DNA of 64,000 nt from Chryseobacterium luteum (GTDB lineage: Bacteria > Bacteroidota > Bacteroidia > Flavobacteriales > Weeksellaceae): NCBI RefSeq assembly GCF_000737785.1, contig NZ_JPRO01000009.1, positions 27,384-91,383 on the forward strand, in the 5' to 3' direction. A program made the translations under genes and the position numbers. The notes beneath the pieces are model-generated. The model worked only from the letters and a program-made list of their open reading frames with translations, ran no database searches and was not told where the DNA came from. The stretch's first letter is position 1. Each line of letters opens with the position of its first letter. This document shows positions 17,922 through 26,895 of this stretch, one piece after another.

Positions 17922-18323
17922 TTAAAGATGAGTGTTTTCATTTTCGATGAGTTTTTCTTTGTTCATAGCATGTTTACGGCCTTTCAGGAACAGGAGGAGG
18001 TTAAGAAGCATCATCAGTCCCAGATAGATGGAAAAGCCTCCGATCTTTTTGCTTAAAGCGACAACCAACCTTTCTACGGTTTCAATCTGAAAAAATTCAA
18101 TGATGCATAAAGCAAAACCGATATTCAGGAGATAAAAACCGATTTTGAAGAGAGAATTTGTTGCCATTGCAATATCTTCTTTCTGGTGAAAAATATCGAT
18201 CATGAATGTTTTTGAGTTTTTGAACAGAAACTGTGATACCAATACGGTAAGAGTGATTACAATTGGCAGATAGATCATGTACGCTGAGAAATTGTACGTC
18301 GTGGTTAAAACTGTTGCGATCAT
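17922..18323 (-). CDS. Small membrane protein, paralogue of the 18331 gene
   Basis: A 133-residue membrane protein with about four hydrophobic segments. The stretch YLLNIGFALCIIEFFQ ... KKIGGFSIYLGLMMLLNLLLF lines up with YLLNLGYIAVNLAFWD ... ARIGYIALILCVLHYMNIFSLYF of the upstream gene, so the two are tandem diverged copies. No known domain; no catalytic or metal motif. It follows the upstream copy after 7 bp. Expression is likely controlled by the GbsR-like operator in front of the operon. It may be an integral scaffold or transport component, but that is a guess. Confidence 0.75.
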   Translation of the reverse strand: MIATVLTTTYNFSAYMIYLPIVITLTVLVSQFLFKNSKTFMIDIFHQKEDIAMATNSLFKIGFYLLNIGFALCIIEFFQIETVERLVVALSKKIGGFSIYLGLMMLLNLLLFLKGRKHAMNKEKLIENENTHL

Positions 18324-18330
18324 AGCTGTA

Positions 18331-18675
18331 TTATTTTAGGGTTAATTTGTTTCTTAAAAAGTAAAGGCTAAAAATGTTCATATAATGTAATACACAAAGG
18401 ATCAGAGCAATATATCCGATACGGGCGGCAGTAACAGCCATCATTTCTTCTGTCGAGCTGACGCGGTCCCAAAATGCAAGGTTAACGGCAATATATCCCA
18501 GGTTCAGAAGGTAGTAGCATCCGAGAAGTATCCTGTTGATGGTAAGACACATCTCGCTGTCATGAATAAGATACTCGAGATAAGACTTCCCGGCCCGGAA
18601 GCATCTCCTTCCCACATCTATGGTGATGTAAGAGCTCACCGTAAGGAATATGATGTATGAGATTATATTAAACAT
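18331..18675 (-). CDS. Small membrane protein, first gene of GbsR-linked operon
   Basis: A 114-residue protein with three to four membrane segments (IISYIIFLTVSSYITIDV, LLGCYYLLNLGYIAVNLAFW, IGYIALILCVLHYMNIFSLYF). It is a paralogue of the next gene (17922). It opens the operon; its start lies 15 bp downstream (on the minus strand) of the 28-bp dyad element at 18690-18717 that is repeated before the regulator gene. No family recognised. Function unknown. Confidence 0.75.
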   Translation of the reverse strand: MFNIISYIIFLTVSSYITIDVGRRCFRAGKSYLEYLIHDSEMCLTINRILLGCYYLLNLGYIAVNLAFWDRVSSTEEMMAVTAARIGYIALILCVLHYMNIFSLYFLRNKLTLK

Positions 18676-18689
18676 CTTATAATTATTAT

Positions 18690-18717
18690 ATTTTCAGTAA
18701 TTTTTGAAAATTAAATT
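18690..18717 (-). promoter_or_regulatory. Putative GbsR operator before membrane operon (copy B)
   Basis: A 28-bp element containing the inverted repeat TTTTCA - 8 bases - TGAAAA, a perfect 6-bp dyad. It matches the element in front of the regulator gene (19297-19324) at 25 of 28 positions. It lies between the regulator gene and the operon start. The repeat and the dyad are seen directly; binding by the neighbouring GbsR/MarR regulator is inferred. Confidence 0.6.
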
Positions 18718-18743
18718 CAAATAAAAAAGGATTCAATCCTTTT

Positions 18744-19259
18744 CTACTTTAGCAGGTTGGTAATTTTGCCTACCAGCCAGTGATCATCACTTTTGATCGC
18801 CAGATCCATAATGTTATTGATTTTTCCTGTTACAGAACTGAAATCATCCATAAGCTTTATAAATTCTTTTGCTTCCTGAGAATCGTTGTCTTCTATGTTC
18901 TTCAGTTCTTCCAGGAAAGAAATTACAGGTTCTATTTCCCTCTTTCTTCTTTCTTTCGTGATTTGCTTAAACAGATACCAAATGTCTTTTTCCGCTACGA
19001 AATACTCTTTCCTGTCTCCTTTTACAAATTCTTTTTTTACAATGCCCCAGTCTATCAAGGCACGGAGATTCATATTGGCATTTCCTCTTGAAATTTCAAG
19101 CTGCTCCATCACCTCATCTGTAGAAAGCGGTTTCCCATTGGCCAGAAGCAGGGCATGAACCTGTGCCATCGTACGGTTGATCCCCCAATTGGTGGCGAAG
19201 GTTCCCCATGTCTGGATGTACTTTTCTTTTGCTTCCGAAAGCTTCATTTGTTCTTGCAT
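18744..19259 (-). CDS. GbsR/MarR-family transcriptional regulator
   Basis: A 171-residue regulator with the winged-helix of the GbsR branch of MarR-like proteins. Residues about 22-85 (WGINRTMAQVHALLLANGKP, STDEVMEQLEISRGNANMNL, RALIDWGIVKKEF) hold the helix-turn-helix; the SRGNANMNLR helix is the typical recognition helix. The C-terminal half is a long dimerising helix region. GbsR relatives control membrane, osmolyte and lipid genes. It is followed by the small membrane protein operon. A 28-bp dyad lies in front of both units, so autoregulation plus control of the operon is likely. It has its own 5' region and is separated from the operon by 68 bp. Confidence 0.9.
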   Translation of the reverse strand: MQEQMKLSEAKEKYIQTWGTFATNWGINRTMAQVHALLLANGKPLSTDEVMEQLEISRGNANMNLRALIDWGIVKKEFVKGDRKEYFVAEKDIWYLFKQITKERRKREIEPVISFLEELKNIEDNDSQEAKEFIKLMDDFSSVTGKINNIMDLAIKSDDHWLVGKITNLLK

Positions 19260-19296
19260 TTTTTATTTCTGTAACAAATGTAATTATATTTTTTGA

Positions 19297-19324
19297 ATTT
19301 TCAATAATATTTGAAAGTTAAATT
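19297..19324 (-). promoter_or_regulatory. Putative GbsR operator before regulator gene (copy A)
   Basis: The second copy of the 28-bp element at 18690-18717, 38 bp upstream of the regulator start. It carries TTTCA - 8 bases - TGAAA dyad symmetry and the same flanking AAT(T) run. Only three positions differ. Its place near the start suggests autoregulation of the regulator gene. Confidence 0.6.
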
Positions 19325-19488
19325 TTATTTTTAAAGATATTGATAAACTATGTCCTGTCCCGGGTTAAAATTAGCACTTCATGACTGGCTGTTATTCCAT
19401 AAAAGAGAGGTACTGTAAAGAAAAATAACTCTGCACTTTATTTGATTTCAATTATACTTTATAAAACGCTCTCCTCATTACTCTTTTC

Positions 19489-22400
19489 TTATGGTTCAAT
19501 TCTCGTCCTGATTCCTTCATTCCAATACCTCGCTTCCGGCATATAATAAAGATATACATTGCTCGCTTTTCCTGTGTATTCTCCTGCAAATTCAACTTTC
19601 AGATCAAGGTTGATCACCTTTGTTTCTTCAGCATCGAAATGCTCCCAGTACAGCACCAGATAATTATCAAAAATTTCATAATAAGAAACCTGTTTTTTAT
19701 CAATGAGATCTTTCAGGAGAGCATTCTGTAATGTAAGTCCTGCCGGAATCCCGATCTTGGCAGTGACCATTGGCAGTGGTCCGTTGATCTTACTTTTTAC
19801 TGTGACCGTCATTCTGTTGGTCTCTCCCACTTTCGCAATTGCAGATTTCAGCTTGGTTTCCAGTGTCACAGGAATGTCTTTGCTTTCAGGAGCCTGTAAA
19901 GTATAATAATGATAATCCAGTTTATACGGCAGGCCTTTTTGGTTATTTCCTGCATATTCAACATCTATTTCGTTCTCTCCGACTTTGTAAGCTGAACTCA
20001 GGCTTACATCGGGAGCAACTTCCGCCTTATTTATTTTAATTCCAGGTTTTTCTGTTCCGTACAGTTTTTCATTTTTAGCAAAAAAAACCGACAAAGCTTC
20101 CAAAGCCATTGTTGTAGCCTGCGTGGAACCAAAACCGTAATATCCATTATAATTGATGAGCTTATCTGCTGCTTCCGCGATTTTTAACTGATTGAATTTT
20201 TCATCTTTCTGAAGTGCCATTATGTAAAGCGACAGCGTTTCTGAGTTGGCTGAAGCACCTCCTGAGCCTGTAAAAGTGACCGCCGTTTTTTCATTTTTGC
20301 TTTCATACTGTTGATTCAGTATCGTCATGAGTTTCTGATATTCAATGGTTTTTCCGAGATAGGCAGATGTATTAGCCATCAGCGCTAACTGGTAAGAATC
20401 TTTTGAGGCTAATGCTTTATTTAATGCATTTTTATAAGGTTCTTCCAATTCATTTTTTAACCCTATTTTCGACAAAGCATAAATCACATACATATTTCTC
20501 GACCAGGCATAATCGGAAAAAGGGCTTTGCATTTCATAACTTTGTCTCACTTCAAAAGTTCCGTTCTGATTTTTCCTGGATAAAATAAAAGAAGCCAGAT
20601 TCCGGATCAGCTTAGGATCAATATCCACATATTTTTTAAGATCTCTGAATTCCAGCAATGCAAAAGCTGAAACTGAAACATCAGATTCCGAAGAATTGAA
20701 ATATCCGAAACCGCCATCCCTGTTTTTGTAGCTCAGCATTCTCTGGTAACCTTTTTTCATATTTCTTATGACAAAACTTTCTGTTTGAGGTGTGATTTTT
20801 TTAATAGATTTTAAATAATCCAGTATAAAAATATTGGGATACACCGTAGATGAAAGTTGTTCGAAACATCCATGAGGTTCACGTTTTAATCTTTCCATAT
20901 CATCAAACAGCTGCAGAGCCGTGTTCTGATAGACATAATAGGATGATGAAAAACTCCCGTTGATGTATTCAGGAATAATGGTTTTTATATTTTCAGAGGT
21001 ATTACCGATCACAGAATAATAATATGGAAAACCTTTTTCTTCAACATTAAACGGAAAAATAGCCACCTCTCTGAAATCTCCTGACTGTATTGAAAACTGA
21101 ATATTGGAACTTACTACATCATCGGTCTGTAAGGTAACAAACAACCGACCCGACTCTAATGGTTTGAGGGTAATAATGCTGTCGGATTTTATTAATTTAA
21201 CCCTGTTCGGAACAATCACATCCATAACCATTTTCCGGGTTTCCGTTGAGTTGTTTTTAATAACTACCGGAATTATCATCTGGTCCGTTCTGGTAAGATA
21301 CTGAGGAACTTTAGCATCAATTGAGATGAGGCTTTGAGCAGCATATACGGTTTCGTCTCTTCCTATCTGTCCGTTCCCGGAGATCCCTTCGGTCATAATT
21401 CTGAAAGCGGTATTGGCATCCGAATTATAAAATTCAACTTTTGCTTTTCCTTTTTTATCGGTTTCTAACACGGGATTCCAGTAAATCGTTTCTCTATAGT
21501 CAAAGCGGTACGATGTATTGGTACTCTGATACACAGGATACTGAAAATTTCTGCTGTAAGAATAGGTAACGAGGCTATCTCCCGGCACCGCCATCACAGC
21601 ATAATATGATTTTGGCGTGATATCAATTTTCAACTGTGAGCGTAAGTTTCTGACAGAATTAATAAGGATAACCCCATTTACCCCCCGGCTTCCGTAAATA
21701 GATGTGGCAGCGGCATCTTTCAGAACTGTTATGCTGTTGATATCGCCAGGATTAATTGCTGTTTTAAAATTTTCTACCGGTATTCCATCAACCACATACA
21801 ATGGAGCTTTGTTCGACACAGAGGCAGTTCCTCTTACCAGAACGCTACTTCCCGGCTGTCCATTAGTAGTGCTCACCATAACTCCGGCCACTTTCCCGGC
21901 TAATAAAGCAGTAACATCCGGATTCTGAAGTTCTTCATCCCTTGCAATGGTTGTTTGTGCCGCTAAATTATTTTTTAGCGTGCTAATTCCATAGCTGCCG
22001 GTTACAACCACTTCTTCAATGTTGGATGACATTGAACTGTCTTTCTTTATACTGCTTCTGGATGCCCTTCTTGTACTTCTTTCCGAAACAGATTTTGTTT
22101 TTCCCTGCTCTACATCTGTTCTTTCCAGATCTTTTCTGAGCTCTATCTTTCCGGTTTCTTTTACAGCCTCTTTAACGATTTCCTCTACATTGACATTATT
22201 CAGAGATTTTCCTGCAAGTGGATTTACCGGCAGTCTATAGGATAAAATCCTGATCTTTACCTGCTGTTTGGGTTGAAAAGATTTAGCAACAAGTTTATAG
22301 GAATTCCCCTTTCTTAGATCTGAAAAATAAAAATTTCCTTCTTCAGAAGTAGTCTGTTTAAGGGTTTTGTATCCTTCTATCAGAAAAACTTCTGCTTTGA

Positions 22401-24054
22401 CGGGTTTCCCTGTTTCATCTTCAACAATCCCATAAACAGGATTCTTTTTTTCCGGAAGGTATTTATATTTTTGATTTTTGATGATTTCAGGAGCCAGCTC
22501 AAAATATCGGTAGCCATTGGTAAGCATGAGAAGATCAAGACTTTTAATTGCTTTTTCTTCTTTTTTATCAAAATAGAACTGCGGTCTTTCTACCTTTCCT
22601 TTCAGTTCGGAATCCATAAGGAGCCAGGAAAGAATATTATTCTGTTTATCATCTGCATAAGTCCAAAGCTTGTCATCAACAACACTCATAGCCAGGCTGG
22701 CAGGAACAGGAATCCCGTTTTCGTCTGTAGTTTCAATGTCCAGCACCACTTTTTCTCTTGGAAGATACTGCTGTTTTAAAGGCTTAATTTTCACATTCAT
22801 CTGTCTGTTTTCATTGGCAAAAACAATACGTTCTGCAAGAGGGATCTCTCCTTCAAAAACAGTAAACCTGCAGATACCGGCCGGCAGTTCTTTTTCAGAA
22901 ATTTCAAACTGATTTACACCTTTCTGTACCGGAAATGACTGATTATAGATTTCTTTTTCTCGAAAGCTCCCTTTCAATGCAACTGTTCTTTGCCCGCTAG
23001 AAGTGATCCTGACATAGATCTTCCGGTTTTCTTTATGTATATTCAAAACTACACCTTCATCTTTAGCTTCCGGAAACTGATAGGTTTGGGAAATATTTTC
23101 GGGTTTCACCACTTTTGCATAATATGCCTCTCCTTTTTTAGGGGTAAAAAGGAAACTTCCCATTCCGAAATTGTAGGCTGAAGCTTCTGTTATTTTCTGG
23201 CTGTTCTGATTAAAAATTTCCAAAACGGCATCGACAGGCTTCTCGTATTCGTCTAAAATTTTAAACGCAATATTCTGCTCAATTCCATTAATAAAAGTGC
23301 CTCCTTCCGGCATCAGTTTCACATCAAGATAATTCAGCACGATTGGTATATTCCTTGAAATAGATTCAGTAAATCCATCGAAATTCACTTTAATATTCAG
23401 TAAGGCATCAGAAGATTTCAAAATTCCGGGAAGATTGAATTTCAGCTGCTTTTTACCTTCTTTATCCGTAATCAGTTTTCCTTCTGAAACGATTTCTCCG
23501 TTATGCATCACCGTATAATCCGCTTCATAAAAAGGAATAACCTGGTTACTCAAACTTCGCATTGAAAAATCTGCCAAGACCTCATCGCCAGGGCCATATC
23601 CTTTTTTAGGAAATTCAAGCTTCATCAGAATTCTCGGGGAAACAACTTTCTGCAATGTGATTTCTTTTTCAAAAGCATTTTTCCCTTCTTCATTCTGCAT
23701 CCAGTTAGTAAACGCCCTGATTTTATAAATTCCGCCTTTCATGTCGTCACTGAAATAGAAGTATCCTTCTGCATAACCTCTTTCAATTTCATATTTGACT
23801 TTTTTAATGACACTTCCGCTTGGATCAACCAGCTCAAAGTTGACGACTCTGCTCTGATCCGCAGGAAGATTATTTTCAGCCTTCACTACATAAATTTTAA
23901 AGTACATTTCCTCACCCGGCTTATAAAAAACATGACTGGTCTGTATATAGGTTTTTTCTTTTTCGAAATCTTTAAACTGATTCTGTGCTTTCAAACCGAC
24001 ATTTGAAAACAGTAAAGCAAAGAATAAAATATAGGTTATAATCTTGAAATCCAT
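19489..24054 (-). CDS. Alpha-2-macroglobulin-like protein with inserted TonB-receptor plug
   Basis: A 1521-residue exported protein. A signal peptide (residues 1-23) is followed by MG-type macroglobulin domains: the MG1/MG2-like KTYIQTSHVFYKPGEEMYF segment, repeats to about residue 560, and a carboxypeptidase-regulatory-like module near residues 575-640. A SusC-type plug follows at about 680-800, with VVVTGSYGIS, then VLVRG and APLYVVDGIPVEN, and ending INSITVLKDAAATSIYGSRG. The alpha-2-macroglobulin part then resumes; its thioester motif is GCFEQ with Cys1063 and the Gln retained, followed by an alpha-alpha toroid and a complement-component-like end. No barrel follows the plug. It is last in the ECF operon, 3 bp behind the barrel gene. 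Alpha-2-macroglobulins trap proteases through the thioester; the plug insertion is the oddity. Confidence 0.9.
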   Translation of the reverse strand: MDFKIITYILFFALLFSNVGLKAQNQFKDFEKEKTYIQTSHVFYKPGEEMYFKIYVVKAENNLPADQSRVVNFELVDPSGSVIKKVKYEIERGYAEGYFYFSDDMKGGIYKIRAFTNWMQNEEGKNAFEKEITLQKVVSPRILMKLEFPKKGYGPGDEVLADFSMRSLSNQVIPFYEADYTVMHNGEIVSEGKLITDKEGKKQLKFNLPGILKSSDALLNIKVNFDGFTESISRNIPIVLNYLDVKLMPEGGTFINGIEQNIAFKILDEYEKPVDAVLEIFNQNSQKITEASAYNFGMGSFLFTPKKGEAYYAKVVKPENISQTYQFPEAKDEGVVLNIHKENRKIYVRITSSGQRTVALKGSFREKEIYNQSFPVQKGVNQFEISEKELPAGICRFTVFEGEIPLAERIVFANENRQMNVKIKPLKQQYLPREKVVLDIETTDENGIPVPASLAMSVVDDKLWTYADDKQNNILSWLLMDSELKGKVERPQFYFDKKEEKAIKSLDLLMLTNGYRYFELAPEIIKNQKYKYLPEKKNPVYGIVEDETGKPVKAEVFLIEGYKTLKQTTSEEGNFYFSDLRKGNSYKLVAKSFQPKQQVKIRILSYRLPVNPLAGKSLNNVNVEEIVKEAVKETGKIELRKDLERTDVEQGKTKSVSERSTRRASRSSIKKDSSMSSNIEEVVVTGSYGISTLKNNLAAQTTIARDEELQNPDVTALLAGKVAGVMVSTTNGQPGSSVLVRGTASVSNKAPLYVVDGIPVENFKTAINPGDINSITVLKDAAATSIYGSRGVNGVILINSVRNLRSQLKIDITPKSYYAVMAVPGDSLVTYSYSRNFQYPVYQSTNTSYRFDYRETIYWNPVLETDKKGKAKVEFYNSDANTAFRIMTEGISGNGQIGRDETVYAAQSLISIDAKVPQYLTRTDQMIIPVVIKNNSTETRKMVMDVIVPNRVKLIKSDSIITLKPLESGRLFVTLQTDDVVSSNIQFSIQSGDFREVAIFPFNVEEKGFPYYYSVIGNTSENIKTIIPEYINGSFSSSYYVYQNTALQLFDDMERLKREPHGCFEQLSSTVYPNIFILDYLKSIKKITPQTESFVIRNMKKGYQRMLSYKNRDGGFGYFNSSESDVSVSAFALLEFRDLKKYVDIDPKLIRNLASFILSRKNQNGTFEVRQSYEMQSPFSDYAWSRNMYVIYALSKIGLKNELEEPYKNALNKALASKDSYQLALMANTSAYLGKTIEYQKLMTILNQQYESKNEKTAVTFTGSGGASANSETLSLYIMALQKDEKFNQLKIAEAADKLINYNGYYGFGSTQATTMALEALSVFFAKNEKLYGTEKPGIKINKAEVAPDVSLSSAYKVGENEIDVEYAGNNQKGLPYKLDYHYYTLQAPESKDIPVTLETKLKSAIAKVGETNRMTVTVKSKINGPLPMVTAKIGIPAGLTLQNALLKDLIDKKQVSYYEIFDNYLVLYWEHFDAEETKVINLDLKVEFAGEYTGKASNVYLYYMPEARYWNEGIRTRIEP

Positions 24055-24057
24055 ACA

Positions 24058-26832
24058 TTAAAATTGAAATGAAACCATGCATCCAAAAGTCCTGAAAGAA
24101 GGGAGATTAAAGAAATCAAGCCCTTTCCCACCATCCAGATCGTAAAAGTTCTGGTTAGGATCTGCTCCCTGATTGGCCTGCCAGAGAAGGATATTGTTGA
24201 TATAAAAAGTAATGCCCAAGCCTCTTTTAAAACGCCCAATATCAAATTTACCTGTCAATGAAATAGTATTGATCCTTACATAATCCGCCTTCTGTACATA
24301 ATCTTCTGCCACTCCCAGATAGCCGTATCTCGTCCATCTGTTCTCTGAAACAGTCTGTGCCGGGTTGTAAAAATCAACAGGAATCTGATTGGGACTTCCA
24401 CCAGAATTCACTCCCTGAAAGACATAGTTTTTAATATTTCTTCCATCACCGGAATTTTGAGAACGTCCGTAGTAATCGAGGACTGCTTTGGTTCCGTTCC
24501 AAAGCTGACCTCCTTTTTTCCATTCCCAATTGATATCCAGGGAAAACATTTTATAGCTGATATTATGATTGAATTTAACAACGAAATCAGGTGTAGGATC
24601 AGCAATGATCTTTAATCCGTCTGCTTTTTTGGGGTAGCCAAATTCATCAATGATCAGATCTCCGGTTGCATTTCTTTCAAAGTAACTTCCGACCACTGCA
24701 CCCAAAATCTGTCCCTCGGATAAAGTTTTATATACATCACTGAAGCCTGCGACTGCAAGATTATTATATCCGGCATTTACCCTGTCTACAACATCTTTGT
24801 ATTTAAAGAAGGAAATTTTATTGCCGGCCTTGAAATCTGTTCCCAAATAAATATTATCATAGGCAAAATTAGCTTCATAACCGCTGTAGGTATGATCTGC
24901 CATATTTTTCAACTGCAGCCGGTTATTATCAAAAACCGGGAAAATATCGTCTGTCACTTTACGATTAAAATATTCGGCTTCCAGGCTTATTTTGTAGCCT
25001 GCTTTCAATCTGAATCCCGCCTTCGCTTCTTTATTGTTAATATTTGAAAGATTCCTGAATGTCTGAGCTTCTAAAACCGGAAAGTACTGATAGGCATCCT
25101 GAGCATTCAGCAAAGTTGTAGCATAAGAAGAATAGGATTTTGTGATCTCCGGTTCTGAACTTATTTCCGTATAGGCTCCCAAAATTTTGAAATCTATATT
25201 GTTCCAGTCAAAAATATTCTGAAATATCAGATAGGCACTGACCTTTGGAAGCCAATACGTATTTTTTGCGGATGTATTCGATATATAGAAAGCATTTCCC
25301 ATATTAAACCCTGCACTGATGTCACTGTAATAACTGGTATAATCATACTTATAATTTAAGATATAATCCTGTGACGTCCTTTGGTACGAATATGCTGTCT
25401 TCATCAGGCTATTGTAAACATCAGATTGTCTGTCATTCAGAATAAAATTCAGGCTCAGGGTGCTTCTCCCTTTGCTTTCACCGAAATAATAAGAACCTGA
25501 AACATTGGAACTGTACAGTTTATTTTCCTGGCTCCGCTCGTTGTAAAGACCATTTGTAAAGCCGTAAGCAGATGGTTTGCGATCATCACTGTTCAGGAAA
25601 CTGTCGCTTTCGTAGGATTGATTGATCATCAATTTAAAGTCGGACCAGTTTCTTTCCAGTCCAAAACTGAACTGTCGCCTGCGGTCACGGTAATTGTATT
25701 TATTTTCCTGATCCAATAAAAAGTATGGATTATCTGCAGACTTGCTGTAACTTCTCTGTAAACCGTCTGTCAGAAGTATTTTCTGTGCATTTGAAAATGA
25801 AATTGGAGTAAGCAGTGCATTTTGGTAAGCTCTGTTGAAAAGTCCGGTTCTGTTGGAGTTTACAGCTTTATTTTCATCATAATTCAGTCCCAGATTCACC
25901 GAAAATTTAAGAATTTTGGAACTCAGCTTTGTTTTAAGTGTATTTGAAATATTGTACTGATTTGCAAAATACATCTGATCTTTCTGCTGCCCAAGATCTA
26001 CGGACAGCCTAAATTTTTCATCATAATATCCGTTGTTCAGGGAAGCATTCAGCCTCAGCTGGTTATTATAGCTGAAAACAGTTTTGAAAATATCATTGTT
26101 ATAGGCTTTCGCCGGAGAAATTCCACTGCCAACAGGAATTAGCCTTCCATTACCGTCGTATTCATAAGGATGATGATCAAATCCCAATGAAGAAATATCC
26201 GGTCCGAAACTGAACATTTCACCTGTTTCAGGACCCTGCCACTCCAGCTGTCCATTTTGGGAACGCCCCTGGACATAATGGTTCTGGGTGTCAGGAATAG
26301 AATTTCTTGTTTTGACGTCAAAAGATGTGGTAAAACTTCCGCTGAAATCAAGAAATTTATCCGGCTGTTCCCTTAAGTAGTACGTATTTTCAGTAATCTT
26401 TTTTATCTTTCGTACCGAAGAGAAATTATAAATTGAATTTCCTATTACATATTCTTTGGAATTTTCAAGACTAAATTCATCTTTCAGTTCTTTAATCACC
26501 AGGCTGTCGTAGGCACCGCTTCTGGGTGTCCAGACACTTTTATTCTCAATCCGGCTTTCTAAAATACTCTTTAGCTCAGTCAGTCTGTAGGCTACAAGCG
26601 TGCTTTTTCCATCATTCCAGAGCAGGGTATCATTTTCTTTGGCAGCGATAATAGCAAAACCTTTTTCATCAGTAAGTTCATATATTCCGGTGTTTTTATT
26701 ATAAACCTTAAGAAAATTCTGGGGTTTATTTTTTTTATTTAAAAATATTCCAGAATAATAAAGCTGTGAGTTTTGCGAAAACAAAAAATTGGCTGCAAGA
26801 GGCAATAGCACCAAGTAAATTTTCTTCATCAT
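24058..26832 (-). CDS. SusC/RagA-like outer-membrane barrel without a plug domain
   Basis: A 924-residue exported outer-membrane protein. A signal peptide (about residues 1-19) is followed by a short degenerate carboxypeptidase-regulatory-like module (GIFLNKKNKPQNFLKVYNKN..., to about residue 85), and then strands typical of SusC family barrels: the QGRSQNGQLEWQGPETG segment, FGLERNWSDFKLMINQSYES, the long C-terminal repeats, and a terminal aromatic FRTFGCMVSFQF end. The plug region expected between these parts (LRG, VIDG, YGSRG motifs) is absent. Normal SusC proteins are about 1000 residues with a plug, so this copy seems shortened by one. It is third in the ECF operon, between two genes that each carry a plug. 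It probably forms a gated pore with them. Confidence 0.85.
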   Translation of the reverse strand: MMKKIYLVLLPLAANFLFSQNSQLYYSGIFLNKKNKPQNFLKVYNKNTGIYELTDEKGFAIIAAKENDTLLWNDGKSTLVAYRLTELKSILESRIENKSVWTPRSGAYDSLVIKELKDEFSLENSKEYVIGNSIYNFSSVRKIKKITENTYYLREQPDKFLDFSGSFTTSFDVKTRNSIPDTQNHYVQGRSQNGQLEWQGPETGEMFSFGPDISSLGFDHHPYEYDGNGRLIPVGSGISPAKAYNNDIFKTVFSYNNQLRLNASLNNGYYDEKFRLSVDLGQQKDQMYFANQYNISNTLKTKLSSKILKFSVNLGLNYDENKAVNSNRTGLFNRAYQNALLTPISFSNAQKILLTDGLQRSYSKSADNPYFLLDQENKYNYRDRRRQFSFGLERNWSDFKLMINQSYESDSFLNSDDRKPSAYGFTNGLYNERSQENKLYSSNVSGSYYFGESKGRSTLSLNFILNDRQSDVYNSLMKTAYSYQRTSQDYILNYKYDYTSYYSDISAGFNMGNAFYISNTSAKNTYWLPKVSAYLIFQNIFDWNNIDFKILGAYTEISSEPEITKSYSSYATTLLNAQDAYQYFPVLEAQTFRNLSNINNKEAKAGFRLKAGYKISLEAEYFNRKVTDDIFPVFDNNRLQLKNMADHTYSGYEANFAYDNIYLGTDFKAGNKISFFKYKDVVDRVNAGYNNLAVAGFSDVYKTLSEGQILGAVVGSYFERNATGDLIIDEFGYPKKADGLKIIADPTPDFVVKFNHNISYKMFSLDINWEWKKGGQLWNGTKAVLDYYGRSQNSGDGRNIKNYVFQGVNSGGSPNQIPVDFYNPAQTVSENRWTRYGYLGVAEDYVQKADYVRINTISLTGKFDIGRFKRGLGITFYINNILLWQANQGADPNQNFYDLDGGKGLDFFNLPSFRTFGCMVSFQF

Positions 26833-26895
26833 TATTTATATTTCTAAAAATAGAGAAAAAAAAGAAATTTCCGGGGAAATTTCTTTTTCAACTGG

